From contig JAPOWQ010000036.1 in the NCBI GenBank assembly GCA_026707585.1, positions 1 through 64,000 on the forward strand: 64,000 bases of DNA. The letters are read 5' to 3'. This DNA is from Chloroflexota bacterium. GTDB taxonomy: Bacteria > Chloroflexota > UBA11872. Below are positions 54,177 to 63,915 of this stretch, one piece after another; the first letter of the stretch is position 1, and each line of letters opens with the position of its first letter. The notes under the pieces were generated by a model. The model saw only the letters and a list, made by a program, of their open reading frames with translations, had not been told where the DNA came from and made no database searches. The position numbers and the translations under genes were made by a program.

Positions 54177-55634
54177 ATGACGGCCCCACAACTGACCCGC
54201 CGGCGCGCGCTTGCCCTGGCCGCCGTGGCCGGTGTGCTTGCCGCCTGTGATCCGGAGCCCGAGGAATCAACGCAGGCGTCGGTCGTCGACGACGACCTGG
54301 CCACCCGCATGTTCAAGACCCTCCGCTCAACCACCAGCCTGGACGAGTTTCAAGCGGCCATCGACGAGGCAGCCGCCAGCGGCGACCAGCGCTTCGTCTC
54401 CGTCCTCATCGAAGTCCTGCGCGCCCAGGAAATCGGCATCCTGCCCGGCGAAGGGGCCTCGGCCATTCGCGCCCTCAGTCAACTCACCGGCCTCCCCGAA
54501 CAACCTTGGCCCGATTGGGTCCTCTGGTACGCCACCACCGACCTCCAACCCCCGCCCGGCTTCCGCCGGTGGAAAGGCCTGCTCTACAGCCGCATCGACG
54601 AAGAGTTCCCATCCTTCTTCCGTGAGGACGCCCCGTCCACGATCCGCGTGGAAGAAGTCGTCTGGGGCGGCGTCGCGCTCGACGGCATCCCCGCCCTGGT
54701 CAACGCCCGCATGCTGCCTGCGGCCGATGCCGACTACATCACGCCCACCGAACTGGTCTTCGGCGTCGAGATCAATGGCGACGCCCGCGCCTACCCCCTC
54801 CGCATCCTCGACTGGCACGAGATGGCCAACGATGTCGTCGGCGGAGTCCCCGTGGCCCTGGCCTACTGCACCCTCTGCGGCGCCGGCGTGCTCTTTGATA
54901 CCCGCGTCGGCGACGCCACCTACGAGTTCGGCTCCTCCGGCTTCCTCATGCGCAGCAACAAGCTCATGTACGACCGCACCACCTACACCCTCTGGAATCA
55001 GCTCACCGGCGAGCCCGTCCTCGGCAAGCTGGCCGACGGCTCCATCGAGCTCAAGCGCCTCCCGGTCGTGGTCACGCGCTGGCAGGCCTGGCTCGACCGC
55101 CACCCCGACACCCAGGTGCTCAGCCTGGAAACCGGCCACCTGCGCGACTACACCCCCGGCAACCCCTACGGCAGCTACTTCGCCAGCCCCGAAACCATGT
55201 TCCCCGCCGGCGATCCCGCCCAGCGCCTGCCCGATAAGGCCCGCATTTACGCCCTCCACATCGATGGCCAGCCCCACGCCCTCGCCACCACCGACGTCGT
55301 GCGCGAGCGCGTCGTAAACGACAGCGTCGGCAACACCCCCGTCGTCGTCATCGCCGGCGGCCCCGATCTCAAGGGCGTCGGCATCGACCGGCGCGTAGGT
55401 CCCGTCGTCTGGGACGCCGGCGCCGAAATCCGCGCCTACGAACGCAACGACCACACCTTCCAGCCCACCGAGGGCGCCGAACAGGTCCGCGATGCGCAGG
55501 GACGCCTCTGGCAAATCACCGAGGACGCCCTCCTAGGCCCCGACGGCCAGACGCTCGACCGCCTCGGCGGCCACCTCGCCTACTGGTTCGGCTGGGTCAG
55601 CTACTTCCCCAGGACCACGCTCTACGGCGAATAG
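54177..55634 (+). CDS. DUF3179 lipoprotein, probably exported
   Basis: 485 residues from ATG 54177, where 'TRRRALALAAVAGVLAACD' gives twin Arg, a hydrophobic core and a lipobox (LAAC), so a Tat- or Sec-exported lipoprotein. The DUF3179 domain shows 'YPLRILDWHEMANDVVGGVP', 'LAYCTLCGAGVLFD' with two Cys, 'FGSSGFLMRSNKLMYDR' and 'LWNQLTGEPVLG'. The two close Cys and His suggest metal or redox chemistry, but the family's function is not established. The beta-propeller gene follows after 53 bases. Confidence 0.9.
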   Translation: MTAPQLTRRRALALAAVAGVLAACDPEPEESTQASVVDDDLATRMFKTLRSTTSLDEFQAAIDEAAASGDQRFVSVLIEVLRAQEIGILPGEGASAIRALSQLTGLPEQPWPDWVLWYATTDLQPPPGFRRWKGLLYSRIDEEFPSFFREDAPSTIRVEEVVWGGVALDGIPALVNARMLPAADADYITPTELVFGVEINGDARAYPLRILDWHEMANDVVGGVPVALAYCTLCGAGVLFDTRVGDATYEFGSSGFLMRSNKLMYDRTTYTLWNQLTGEPVLGKLADGSIELKRLPVVVTRWQAWLDRHPDTQVLSLETGHLRDYTPGNPYGSYFASPETMFPAGDPAQRLPDKARIYALHIDGQPHALATTDVVRERVVNDSVGNTPVVVIAGGPDLKGVGIDRRVGPVVWDAGAEIRAYERNDHTFQPTEGAEQVRDAQGRLWQITEDALLGPDGQTLDRLGGHLAYWFGWVSYFPRTTLYGE

Positions 55635-55687
55635 AGCAACGACGGCTCCGGCTAGACTCCGCCCACCCGAAACCTGGGACTCACCTA

Positions 55688-56902
55688 GTGGATGCCGACA
55701 TCCAGGCCGCGCGCGGCGTCACCATTCGCCGCGTCACCTCCGGCCCCGCCAGCCACTTCTTCGGCTACTACGACATGCCCTCCTGGGACGCCTCGGGCCG
55801 TTACCTGCTGACCCAGCGCGTGAACCTCGACGTCGAGATCCCCTCCGCCGACGACCACGCCACCATCGGCACGGTCGACCTTGAGAACGCCTGCCGGTTT
55901 CGCGAGATTTCCACCACCCGCACCTGGTCCTGGCAACAGGGCGCCATGCTCCACTGGCTCCCCGAACACGGCCCGACCACCGTCGTCTACAACGACAGCG
56001 ATGGCGATCGCTACGTCACCCGCGTCGTCGACATCGAGTCCGGAACATCCCGCGTCCTCGACCGCCCCATCGCCGCCGTCAGCCACGACCAGCGCCGTGC
56101 CCTCAGCCTCAACTTCGCCCGCCTGCGCGTCCGCCCCGAGGTCGGCTACCCCGGCCTCCCCGATCCCTGGGAAGACGTGGACCACCCCGCGGACGACGGC
56201 ATCTACCTCGTAGATCTGGACAGCGGCACGGCAGAACTGGCGGTCTCGCTCGACGAGATCGTCTCCGTGCGCCCCCACCCCTCCATGCACGGCGCCATCA
56301 ACTGGGTCAACCACCTCATCTTCAGCCCTGACGATGCCCACGCCATGTTCGTCCACCGCTGGTGGCCGCCCGGCGCCCCCCGCTTCCGCACGCGCTTCAT
56401 GCTGCTGCGCATCGCCGACGCCTCGGTCCGCGAGATCTGGCCCACCCGCGCCTCCCACATGTGCTGGCGCTCGCCCTCCGAAATCCAGTTCTCAGCGATT
56501 CCCGCGGACGTACCCGACGACCCGGAATCCCGCTCGGGACAGATGGGCTTCTGGCTGCTGGACCTGGCAACCGGCGACGCCCGCCCCGTCGGACGCAACG
56601 TCCTCCCGCCCGACGGCCATTGCAGCTACCGTCCCGGCGGACGCTTCGTCCTCATGGACACCCAGCCCGACTCCAGCGGACTGCGCCGCCTGCTGGTCTA
56701 CGACGAAGACACCGAACGCGCCCTGGAACTCGGCCGCTTCCACTCCCCGCCGCGCTACGCTGGCCCGGTGCGCTGCGACCTGCATCCGCGCTGGAGCCGT
56801 GACGGTCGGCAGGTCTGCATTGACTCCGTCCACGAAGGCAGCCGCCAGATGTACGTAATCGACGCCGCCGAGGCGCTGAACGCCTGGATCCAGGAGGCCT
56901 GA
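55688..56902 (+). CDS. Beta-propeller protein (TolB/oligogalacturonide-lyase-like)
   Basis: 404 residues, GTG start, no signal peptide. WD40/PD40-like blades: 'YYDMPSWDASGRYLLTQRVN', 'NHLIFSPDDAHAMFVHRWW', 'GHCSYRPGGRFVLMDTQP', 'CDLHPRWSRDGRQVCIDSVH'. The conserved His in several blades recalls the Mn-binding site of oligogalacturonide lyases (PF14583), though activity is unproven. The stop is three bases before the ATG of the TPP enzyme, so the two are coupled. Confidence 0.78.
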   Translation: MDADIQAARGVTIRRVTSGPASHFFGYYDMPSWDASGRYLLTQRVNLDVEIPSADDHATIGTVDLENACRFREISTTRTWSWQQGAMLHWLPEHGPTTVVYNDSDGDRYVTRVVDIESGTSRVLDRPIAAVSHDQRRALSLNFARLRVRPEVGYPGLPDPWEDVDHPADDGIYLVDLDSGTAELAVSLDEIVSVRPHPSMHGAINWVNHLIFSPDDAHAMFVHRWWPPGAPRFRTRFMLLRIADASVREIWPTRASHMCWRSPSEIQFSAIPADVPDDPESRSGQMGFWLLDLATGDARPVGRNVLPPDGHCSYRPGGRFVLMDTQPDSSGLRRLLVYDEDTERALELGRFHSPPRYAGPVRCDLHPRWSRDGRQVCIDSVHEGSRQMYVIDAAEALNAWIQEA

Positions 56903-56905
56903 CCC

Positions 56906-58561
56906 ATGCCAACCCGACCCGGCCGCGACGTCTTGATGGAAGTCCTCGAAGCCGAGGGCGTCCAGTACATCTTCGGCAACCCCGGCACCACCGAGGGCGC
57001 CATCATGCACGCCCTCGAAGACCGTCCCGATCTCGAATACATCCTCGTCGCCCAGGAAGGCGTGGCCGTGGGTATGGCCGACGGCTTCGCCCGCGAGAGT
57101 GGCCGCCCGGCCTTCGTCAACCTGCACATCGAAACCGGCCTGTCCAACGGCCTCAGCCTCATGTGCAACGCCTACGCCGGCGGCACCCCGATGGTCGTCA
57201 CGGCCGCCAACAGCTCCATCGGCAAGGTGGCGGAAGGCCGCACCGACCTCGTGGACCTCGCCCGCCCCTTCAGCAAGTGGGGCGCGGAAGTCACCAATGC
57301 CGATCAGATTCCCGCAGTCATGCACCGGGCCTTCCGCGAAGCCAAGACGCCACCCACCGGCCCCACCTTCGTCTCGTTCGCCCAGAACGCCCTGGACGAA
57401 ATGACCGACGTCCGCGTCGCCCCCTCCGGCGACCTCAGCACCGTGCTCACCCCCGACCCGCAGGCCATCCAGGCCGCCGCCGAGCTACTGGCCTCCGCCG
57501 AACGCCCCGCCCTGCTCGTTGGCGATCGCGTCGCCCAATACGGCGCGGTCGACCAGACGGTCCGGGTCGCCGAGCTCCTGGGCACCCCCGTCTACGGCGC
57601 CTCCTACCCCACCATGATGTTCCCCACCTCGCATCCCCAGTGGATGCACCAGCTTCCGCCCTACGTGGGGCTTTATCGGGAAGCGTTTGCCGAGACCGAC
57701 GTCCTGCTGGCCGTCGGCGCCCGCGTCTTCCACGACTTCTTCGCCCCCGCCACCGGCATCCTGGCCGACGACGCCCGCCTGGTTCACCTTGACATAAATC
57801 AAGACGCCATCGGACGCGTCGAACCGACCGACGTCGGAATCTGGACCGATCTGGGTATCGGTCTGGACGAGCTCTACGCCGCCGTCAGCGAACTCCAGAC
57901 CTCCGCCCAGGCCGAAGCCGCCCGCCAACGCGCCGCTACCCTGGCCGCCGGCTACCCCGCTCGTCGCGCCTCGCCGCCGGAAGCCGACGGCGCCCGGCCC
58001 ATGCCCTCAACCGCCATGATGGCCGCGCTCGCCGAGGGCCTGCCCGCCGACGTCATCGTCGTCGACGACAGCATCTCCTGCCGCCCCGACCTCCACGCCG
58101 CCGTCACCTTTGACCATCGACGCCGCGTCCAGGCCGAACGCGCCGGCGGCGCCATCGGCTGGGGCATGGGCGGAGCCCTGGGTGTGGCCCTGGCCGCACC
58201 CGACCAGCGCGTCGTCGCCGTCATCGGCGACGGCAGCGCCATGCTCACCGTCCAGGCCCTCTGGACCGCCGCCGCCTACCGGATCCCGGTCGTCTTCTGC
58301 ATCTGCAACAACGCCGGCTACCGCGTCCTCAAGCTCAACCTGCGCCGCTGGTTCGCCGACGTCCTCCACGAACCCGACCGCCCCAGCCAGTACCTCGGCA
58401 TGGACCTCAACCAACCATTCGACCTCGCCGCCATCGCCCAGGCCATGAACGTCCCATCCGAACGCATCGAAAACCCAACCCGCATCCCCCCCGCCCTAAC
58501 CCAGGCTCTCCACCACAACGGCCCCACCCTCCTCGACATCATCATCGACGGCAGCGTCTAA
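56906..58561 (+). CDS. Thiamine-diphosphate-dependent decarboxylase (benzoylformate-decarboxylase/acetolactate-synthase-like)
   Basis: Cleaves or condenses 2-keto acids with ThDP. 551 residues: Pyr domain 'FGNPGTTEGAIMHALE' with catalytic Glu of 'AQEGVAVGMADG', central domain, PP domain with the ThDP/Mg motif starting 'IGDGSAMLTVQALWTAA' and ending 'CICNNAGYRVL'. 'FVNLHIETG' keeps the His of benzoylformate decarboxylase, while its Ser in GNPGS is Thr here. The tight link to the beta-propeller suggests a joint catabolic route. ATG start. Confidence 0.92.
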   Translation: MPTRPGRDVLMEVLEAEGVQYIFGNPGTTEGAIMHALEDRPDLEYILVAQEGVAVGMADGFARESGRPAFVNLHIETGLSNGLSLMCNAYAGGTPMVVTAANSSIGKVAEGRTDLVDLARPFSKWGAEVTNADQIPAVMHRAFREAKTPPTGPTFVSFAQNALDEMTDVRVAPSGDLSTVLTPDPQAIQAAAELLASAERPALLVGDRVAQYGAVDQTVRVAELLGTPVYGASYPTMMFPTSHPQWMHQLPPYVGLYREAFAETDVLLAVGARVFHDFFAPATGILADDARLVHLDINQDAIGRVEPTDVGIWTDLGIGLDELYAAVSELQTSAQAEAARQRAATLAAGYPARRASPPEADGARPMPSTAMMAALAEGLPADVIVVDDSISCRPDLHAAVTFDHRRRVQAERAGGAIGWGMGGALGVALAAPDQRVVAVIGDGSAMLTVQALWTAAAYRIPVVFCICNNAGYRVLKLNLRRWFADVLHEPDRPSQYLGMDLNQPFDLAAIAQAMNVPSERIENPTRIPPALTQALHHNGPTLLDIIIDGSV

Positions 58562-58569
58562 TCTCGCTT

Positions 58570-60036
58570 GTGGGCAAGGCTTGGGCTCGACGTCGATCGA
58601 TCAGCCCAACAAGCGCACGAGCTGCCGTGTGGTCACGTCGCGATCCCGAGGCTAGCGCGGTAGCGCGGCAAGCTGCTGCCCTATTGGCAGTCGCGTCGCT
58701 CGCGCTTTTCGCGGCCTGCGGCGAGTCGTCGGATTCCGCTGAACAGACTGAGACTCCCACGGCGGCATCTGTGCAGGAGAGTCAGCCTCCGACAGCACCG
58801 CCAACCCCGGTAGCTGCACGCCAGCCAGCGTCCACGTCCACGGCAGAATCAACACCCGCTCCAACGGTCGCGAAGCCACAAGAACCAGCGCCCACGCCGC
58901 AGACCGGCCAGGTGCCCTCGCGCGACGAGCTGATTCGCCAATGCTCGAACGGCGTAGCCGTGCCCGATCCCCAGGCAACGCCAGGGCTGGCGCGGGACTG
59001 CGCCGTGCTGCTTGCCGTCCGCGACACGCTGGCCGGCGAGACAGCCCTGAACTGGGACGCTGATCGCTTCATTGACGATTGGTACGGCGTGGTTGTGGGC
59101 GGCTGGCCGTGGCGTGTGATCGAACTGGATCTGGCGTCCTACGAGCTGACCGGCGTGATCCCAGCGGGGTTGGCCGAGTTGATCGACCTGCGCGTGCTGA
59201 ATCTGTGGAATAACAAGCTGACGGGGTCGATACCGACCGAGCTCGGCGCGCTGGTCAATCTGAAGGAACTATCGCTCGGGAACAACCGGCTGACGGGATC
59301 GATTCCGCCCGTGCTGGGCGATTTGTCAAACCTTGAGTTGCTGGCGCTCTGTTGCAACGCGTTGACCGGGACGATTCCCCCTGAGCTGGGTGCGCTGGCC
59401 AGGTTGGAGGGGTTGTATCTCTGGGACAACCGCCTGGCGGGGACGATCCCACCCGAACTGGGCGCGTTACGCGTCCTTGTCGACCTCAGCCTCGAGGGCA
59501 ACCAACTCACCGGGCCTATTCCCTCCGAACTGGGCGGACTGGCAAATCTCAGACGGATGGACTTCTGTTGCAATGAGTTGACCGGGGCGATCCCACGGGA
59601 ACTGGGTACCTTGGTCGAGTTGGAGGGCTTGTATCTCTTGGGCAACCAACTCTCCGGCCTGATCCCCCCGGAACTGGCCGCATTGACCAGGCTGGAGGAT
59701 CTGAACCTGGGAAGCAACCGGCTCGTGGGGACGATTCCACCGGACCTGGGTGCACTGACCAGGCTGCGCACACTGAACCTCTCGGACAATGCCCTGACTG
59801 GATCGATTCCGCTCGAACTGAGCGCGCTTTCAGACCTGCACAGTCTGGTTCTTGCGTCCAATCAGCTCACGGGTTCCATTCCGTCCTGGCTGGGCTCCCT
59901 TCCGGGGCTGCACGTCGTCGACCTACACGACAATCGGTTCACCGGACGTGTCCCTTCAGAACTCGACCGACATGAAAATCTTCAGGTGCTGAATCTCCGC
60001 GACAACCAACTCACGGGCGAGATTCCGCACCGCTAG
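58570..60036 (+). CDS. LRR lipoprotein 1
   Basis: 488 residues from GTG 58570; GTG 58627 is a likely better start. Signal with lipobox ('VASLALFAAC'), a Thr/Pro/Ala/Ser linker, a cap with Cys ('CSNGVAVPDPQATPGL', 'DCAVLLAVRDTLAG', 'LNWDADRFIDDW'), then 13 plant-type LRRs of 24 residues (LxxLxLxxNxLxGxIPxxLxxL), e.g. 'LKELSLGNNRLTGSIPPVLG'. Exported lipoprotein with a binding solenoid, possibly for surface recognition. Two repeats read 'CCN' in place of the usual xxN. First of three tandem paralogs. Confidence 0.9.
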   Translation: MGKAWARRRSISPTSARAAVWSRRDPEASAVARQAAALLAVASLALFAACGESSDSAEQTETPTAASVQESQPPTAPPTPVAARQPASTSTAESTPAPTVAKPQEPAPTPQTGQVPSRDELIRQCSNGVAVPDPQATPGLARDCAVLLAVRDTLAGETALNWDADRFIDDWYGVVVGGWPWRVIELDLASYELTGVIPAGLAELIDLRVLNLWNNKLTGSIPTELGALVNLKELSLGNNRLTGSIPPVLGDLSNLELLALCCNALTGTIPPELGALARLEGLYLWDNRLAGTIPPELGALRVLVDLSLEGNQLTGPIPSELGGLANLRRMDFCCNELTGAIPRELGTLVELEGLYLLGNQLSGLIPPELAALTRLEDLNLGSNRLVGTIPPDLGALTRLRTLNLSDNALTGSIPLELSALSDLHSLVLASNQLTGSIPSWLGSLPGLHVVDLHDNRFTGRVPSELDRHENLQVLNLRDNQLTGEIPHR

Positions 60037-60172
60037 CTCCCGGTACCGGCATCGTCGGCTGTTAGCAACGCGGTAAGTTTCTCGGGATCAGCGGATGCTC
60101 GACAACTCGTGGAAGTGTCGTGTACTACACCAGGGACCGGGCGCCGCCAGGCCCAGTTCACATGCGGAGGTC

Positions 60173-61546
60173 ATGGTGGCTAGTCAGACCGGTCGCAACT
60201 TTCGGCGCAAGGTCGTCCAGATATCGGAGCTTGCCGAGCGTACGTCGCGAATACTCATCGCATTGGCTGTAGGCGCCACCGTCGTTTTGCTGGCGGCCTG
60301 CGATGGCTCAGTCCCAAGCTCTGCTCAGGACCAGGAGTCTTCCACTGCGGTGGTTGACCGACCTCGCACTCAGCCTGAAGCTGCGGCAGCAGAGCAGGCG
60401 TCAGCCACGCCGGTAGCCACCGCCACTCCGGGCACACCTCGCGAGCTGACACCAGCGGTGAGTCCGGTAGCGACGTCGACGCCGGATGCCGCACCCACGC
60501 CGATGGCCGAACCAACGCCAGAATCCACGTCCGCTCCATCGCGAGCACCCGAAGAACACGGCTGTGCCAACGGCGTGGCCGTGTCGGATCCAGAGAACAG
60601 TCCCGGGCTGGTGGAGGACTGTGCGGTACTTCTGGCTGTGCGCGATGCGCTGGTTGGCACTGCTCCGCTGATGTGGAGCACCGACCGCGACATATCTGAC
60701 TGGACAGGCGTATATCTGGACGAAGGTCCGGAGCCGGACAGGCGAGTCATCGGGCTAGAGCTCTCGTGGCTCGACTTGGGGGCGCCAATCCCACCGCAGT
60801 TGGGTGAGCTGCCGGAGTTGGTGTATCTGGATCTGAACTACAGCGGGCTGACGGGAAGCATCCCCGTGGAGTTGAGCGCGCTCACCAAGCTGCAGGTGCT
60901 CTATCTCCGCGGTAACCAATTGTCGGGCCCGATTCCGTCCGAGCTGGGAATGCTCACCGACCTGGCGGAATTGGACCTCGCGGAGAACCAACTCACAGGT
61001 GAGATTCCACCTGAACTGAGCGCGCTGACGGATCTGCAATGGCTCGTTCTCGGAAACAACAAGCTGACCGGCGACATTCCGCGGTCAATGAGCGCATTGA
61101 CCGGACTGCAAGAACTCAACCTCGGTGAAAACAGATTGACCGGCCCTATACCAGAATGGCTGGGGGAGCTCACGCAACTCGAGGCGCTGTATCTGGATGA
61201 CAACCAACTGACCGGAACGATCCCGGTTGACCTGCGTTGGCTGTCAGGACTCAAGTGGTTGAGCCTCCGGAGAAACGCGCTGACAGGGTCCATTCCGCCC
61301 GAACTGGCCGGACTGGTCAACCTGGAACAGTTGGACTTGCGAGGCAACCGGCTGACTGGCGAAGTCCCCGCAGAGCTAGGGCTGCTGCGGAAGCTCAGAG
61401 AGCTCGACCTGTCGTGCAATCAGTTGACGGGATCTGTCCCGCCTGAGCTGGCCGAGCTTCCCGATCTAAGGACGGCGAACCTCGCGGGCAATCGGTTGAC
61501 CGGACCTGTGCCGTCGGCAAATCACTGGCCCTGCACTGAAATATAG
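60173..61546 (+). CDS. LRR lipoprotein 2
   Basis: 457 residues from ATG 60173 (GTG 60176 is five bases after GGAGG); the frame is open to 60095. Lipobox 'VVLLAAC', low-complexity linker, cap 'CANGVAVSDPENSPGL' with 'DCAVLLAVRDALVG' and 'WSTDRDISDWTG', and 11 LRRs of 24 residues. The final 'NHWPCTEI' carries a Cys that could close the solenoid. A minus-strand gene fragment follows (61614-61900). Confidence 0.9.
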   Translation: MVASQTGRNFRRKVVQISELAERTSRILIALAVGATVVLLAACDGSVPSSAQDQESSTAVVDRPRTQPEAAAAEQASATPVATATPGTPRELTPAVSPVATSTPDAAPTPMAEPTPESTSAPSRAPEEHGCANGVAVSDPENSPGLVEDCAVLLAVRDALVGTAPLMWSTDRDISDWTGVYLDEGPEPDRRVIGLELSWLDLGAPIPPQLGELPELVYLDLNYSGLTGSIPVELSALTKLQVLYLRGNQLSGPIPSELGMLTDLAELDLAENQLTGEIPPELSALTDLQWLVLGNNKLTGDIPRSMSALTGLQELNLGENRLTGPIPEWLGELTQLEALYLDDNQLTGTIPVDLRWLSGLKWLSLRRNALTGSIPPELAGLVNLEQLDLRGNRLTGEVPAELGLLRKLRELDLSCNQLTGSVPPELAELPDLRTANLAGNRLTGPVPSANHWPCTEI

Positions 61547-61613
61547 CGGCAAGAGGCTGCCCGCGTCGGTGATTCGGGCTCTTTCCAAGGCGGGGCCGCG
61601 CGGTGCGCTGTTG

Positions 61614-61900
61614 CTAGCGAACCAGCACAACCTTCCCAATCGGCTTCCGCTCCTTGATCGCCGCATGCGCCGCCGACGCTTCCGCCAACGGATACGCACC
61701 ACCCACCACCGGCCGCAACCGCCCCGCTTCGGCCAGTTCAATCAGCTCCCGCATGATCTCCGGCGCATACGCATCGGAGTTGCTCTGCCCGCCCCAACCG
61801 ATAAGTCGCAGGTTCTTCACCCAGAACGACCAGAACTCGACCGTTCCCGTCCCCGTAAACGAGTTCGACCCCCTGTTCACCAACCGTCCACCCTCGGCCA
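61614..61900 (-). pseudogene. 3' fragment of a zinc-type alcohol dehydrogenase/quinone oxidoreductase gene
   Basis: About 95 codons ending in TAG (61614-61616) that read 'GGRLVNRGS', 'FWVKNLRLIGWGGQSNSDAY', 'LAEAGRLRPVVGGAYPLAEA' and 'HAAIKERKPIGKVVLVR', the C-terminal end of medium-chain reductases. No catalytic N-terminal part exists: upstream comes the start of the LRR gene. A related but not identical C-terminus lies at 63916-64000. It looks like a truncated duplicate. Confidence 0.8.
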
Positions 61901-61983
61901 TCGCGCGGCGGCGAGGCCCGGCTGCCAACTTCTGCTGGCGTATAGTCGGATTCCAGCACGACGATTCCAAGAGAACTTTGCGG

Positions 61984-63846
61984 GTGCGAATCAGCTTAGT
62001 TTTTGTCGTGGCTTTCGCTTGGCTGGCCGCCTGCGATGGCCAGCCGCCCGCCGAAGCTCCATCGCGCGCGCCTGCCACTCCGACAGTCGAACAACCTAGC
62101 GTTCAGCCGCCCGAAATGAAGTCGCCGGAAACCACGCCGTCGGCCGACGCTTCTCCTGAGAATTCGACAGCGTCGTTTGAGCAACAGTGCGCCAACGGAA
62201 TAGCCGTACCCGATCCGCAGGAGAATCCTGGACTCGTCGAGGATTGCGCCGTGCTGCTGGCCGTCCGCGACACGCTGGCTGGCACAGCGCCATTGAACTG
62301 GAGCGCCGATCGCGATATCTCCAACTGGTGGGGAATCTATCTCGGTGGGTGGACACAGAGCCGTCGCCTATTCGAATGGCGGGGTTTTGATTACCCTGGT
62401 CGGCAGGCGCCGGACAATCGAGTGTCCGAACTAGACCTCGGGTCGGTCCAACTGACGGGGACGATTCCAGCAAAGCTCGGCGCGCTGACCGAGTTGAGGG
62501 TCTTGGACCTGTCGAATAATCAACTCATCGGGCAGATTCCATCCGAACTAAATGCACTTGCCAACCTGGATGAGCTTCTGCTCTCCGAGAACCTGTTGGT
62601 CGGGCCGATTCCAGCGCAGCTAGGCGCACTGTCCAATCTTCGCGTGCTCGAACTTCGAAGCAACCGTTTGACGAACGAAGTCCCTCTCGAGATTGCTGAG
62701 CTGACCAGTCTGGTTCTCCTTGACGTGTCGGATAACCAGTTGACAGGAACGATTCCAGCCGAGCTGAGCAAGCTCAGCAGCCTCGAGGTAATCCTCCTGG
62801 GCGAGAATGAGTTGACGGGCCAGATTCCGACCGAGCTTCGAGAGCTTAGTCGCCTGGAGGTCTTGGATGTTTCGGGCAACGAGCTGACCGGCGAAATTCC
62901 TCCGGAAATGCGCGCACTGACCAATCTGAGGGCACTGTTTCTCAGCAGCAACCAGTTGACTGGCAGGATCCCTGAGTGGTTGGGTGAGTTAAGACGGCTT
63001 GAATGGCTCTATCTGTCGGACAACCAGTTTACCGATGAGATTCCCCCGACGTTAGGGGCCCTTGCACTTCTGATGGAGCTAGATCTGGAGAACAACCAGC
63101 TGTCAGGCGGTTTACCGGCGTCGTTGAAGACACTGACTAAACTGAAAATACTAGACCTCAGCGGCAACCAGTTGACCGGTGAGATACCCAGGCAACTGAG
63201 TGAACTTGCCCAACTGCAGTATCTAGACCTGGAAGGCAACCAGCTGACGGGCGGCGTCCCAGCTGCGTTTGGCACGCTGACGAGCCTGGAGACGCTTGAC
63301 CTATCGGACAATGAACTGGCGGGGTCGATACCGCCGGAATTGGGTGATCTCTCCCAGTTGGAGTATCTCGATCTGGACGGCAACCAGCTGACGGGCGGCA
63401 TTCCAGCTGCGTTTGGCATGCTGACGAGCCTGGAGACGCTTGACCTATCGGACAATGAACTGACGGGGTCGATTCCGCCGGAAATGGGAGCGCTTGCTAA
63501 CCTGGAGTGGTTCAGCCTGCAGGGCAACAAATTGACGGGTGCAATTCCGCCTGAGCTGGGGGCGCTCCGCAAGCTGGAAACGCTCGACTTCGCAAAGAAT
63601 CAATTGACCGGGCCGATCCCGACTGAACTAGTCGCGCTGGTTAACCTGGATTGGTTGAACCTCGGATTCAATCGCCTGACCGGTGAGATTCCAGCCGGGT
63701 TGGGTACGCTTCCGAATCTTAGAGTGCTTTCCCTTGAGTACAATCAGTTGACTGGAATTGTTCCTTCTACGTTAGTTCCGCCGCATAACTTGGAGATACT
63801 TGACCTGCGTGCCAATAATATGAGGGGCACTGTCTATTCCAAGTAA
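61984..63846 (+). CDS. LRR lipoprotein 3
   Basis: 620 residues from GTG 61984 (TTG 61978 also possible); the frame is open to 61654, but that part lies across the dehydrogenase fragment. Lipobox 'FAWLAACD', Pro/Ser linker, cap 'CANGIAVPDPQENPGL', 'DCAVLLAVRDTLAG', 'LNWSADRDISNWWG', then 20 LRRs of 24 residues. Repeats 12-13 and 14-15 are near-identical, a recent 144-base duplication. Overall AT-richer than the central window. Largest of the three paralogs; likely surface binding. Confidence 0.9.
   Translation: MRISLVFVVAFAWLAACDGQPPAEAPSRAPATPTVEQPSVQPPEMKSPETTPSADASPENSTASFEQQCANGIAVPDPQENPGLVEDCAVLLAVRDTLAGTAPLNWSADRDISNWWGIYLGGWTQSRRLFEWRGFDYPGRQAPDNRVSELDLGSVQLTGTIPAKLGALTELRVLDLSNNQLIGQIPSELNALANLDELLLSENLLVGPIPAQLGALSNLRVLELRSNRLTNEVPLEIAELTSLVLLDVSDNQLTGTIPAELSKLSSLEVILLGENELTGQIPTELRELSRLEVLDVSGNELTGEIPPEMRALTNLRALFLSSNQLTGRIPEWLGELRRLEWLYLSDNQFTDEIPPTLGALALLMELDLENNQLSGGLPASLKTLTKLKILDLSGNQLTGEIPRQLSELAQLQYLDLEGNQLTGGVPAAFGTLTSLETLDLSDNELAGSIPPELGDLSQLEYLDLDGNQLTGGIPAAFGMLTSLETLDLSDNELTGSIPPEMGALANLEWFSLQGNKLTGAIPPELGALRKLETLDFAKNQLTGPIPTELVALVNLDWLNLGFNRLTGEIPAGLGTLPNLRVLSLEYNQLTGIVPSTLVPPHNLEILDLRANNMRGTVYSK
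63235..63522 (+). repeat. 144-bp tandem duplication inside LRR lipoprotein 3
   Basis: Units begin near 63235 and 63379 and encode two LRRs each. They differ at about a dozen bases and keep the frame, so repeat number is still changing by unequal exchange or slippage. Confidence 0.85.
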
Positions 63847-63915
63847 GCCCCTAACGGAATCCGGGTTCTAACAGCGTAAGAATGGCTCGTGGCGGGACTG
63901 CACCACAGTCTCTTC

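Noticed and set aside
54327-55514. 395-codon minus-strand frame
   Set aside because: Shadow of the DUF3179 gene, whose motifs and lipobox are clear on the plus strand.
61654-61983. N-terminal extension of LRR lipoprotein 3
   Set aside because: It reads across the antisense dehydrogenase fragment, and a signal peptide with lipobox begins only at about 61984.
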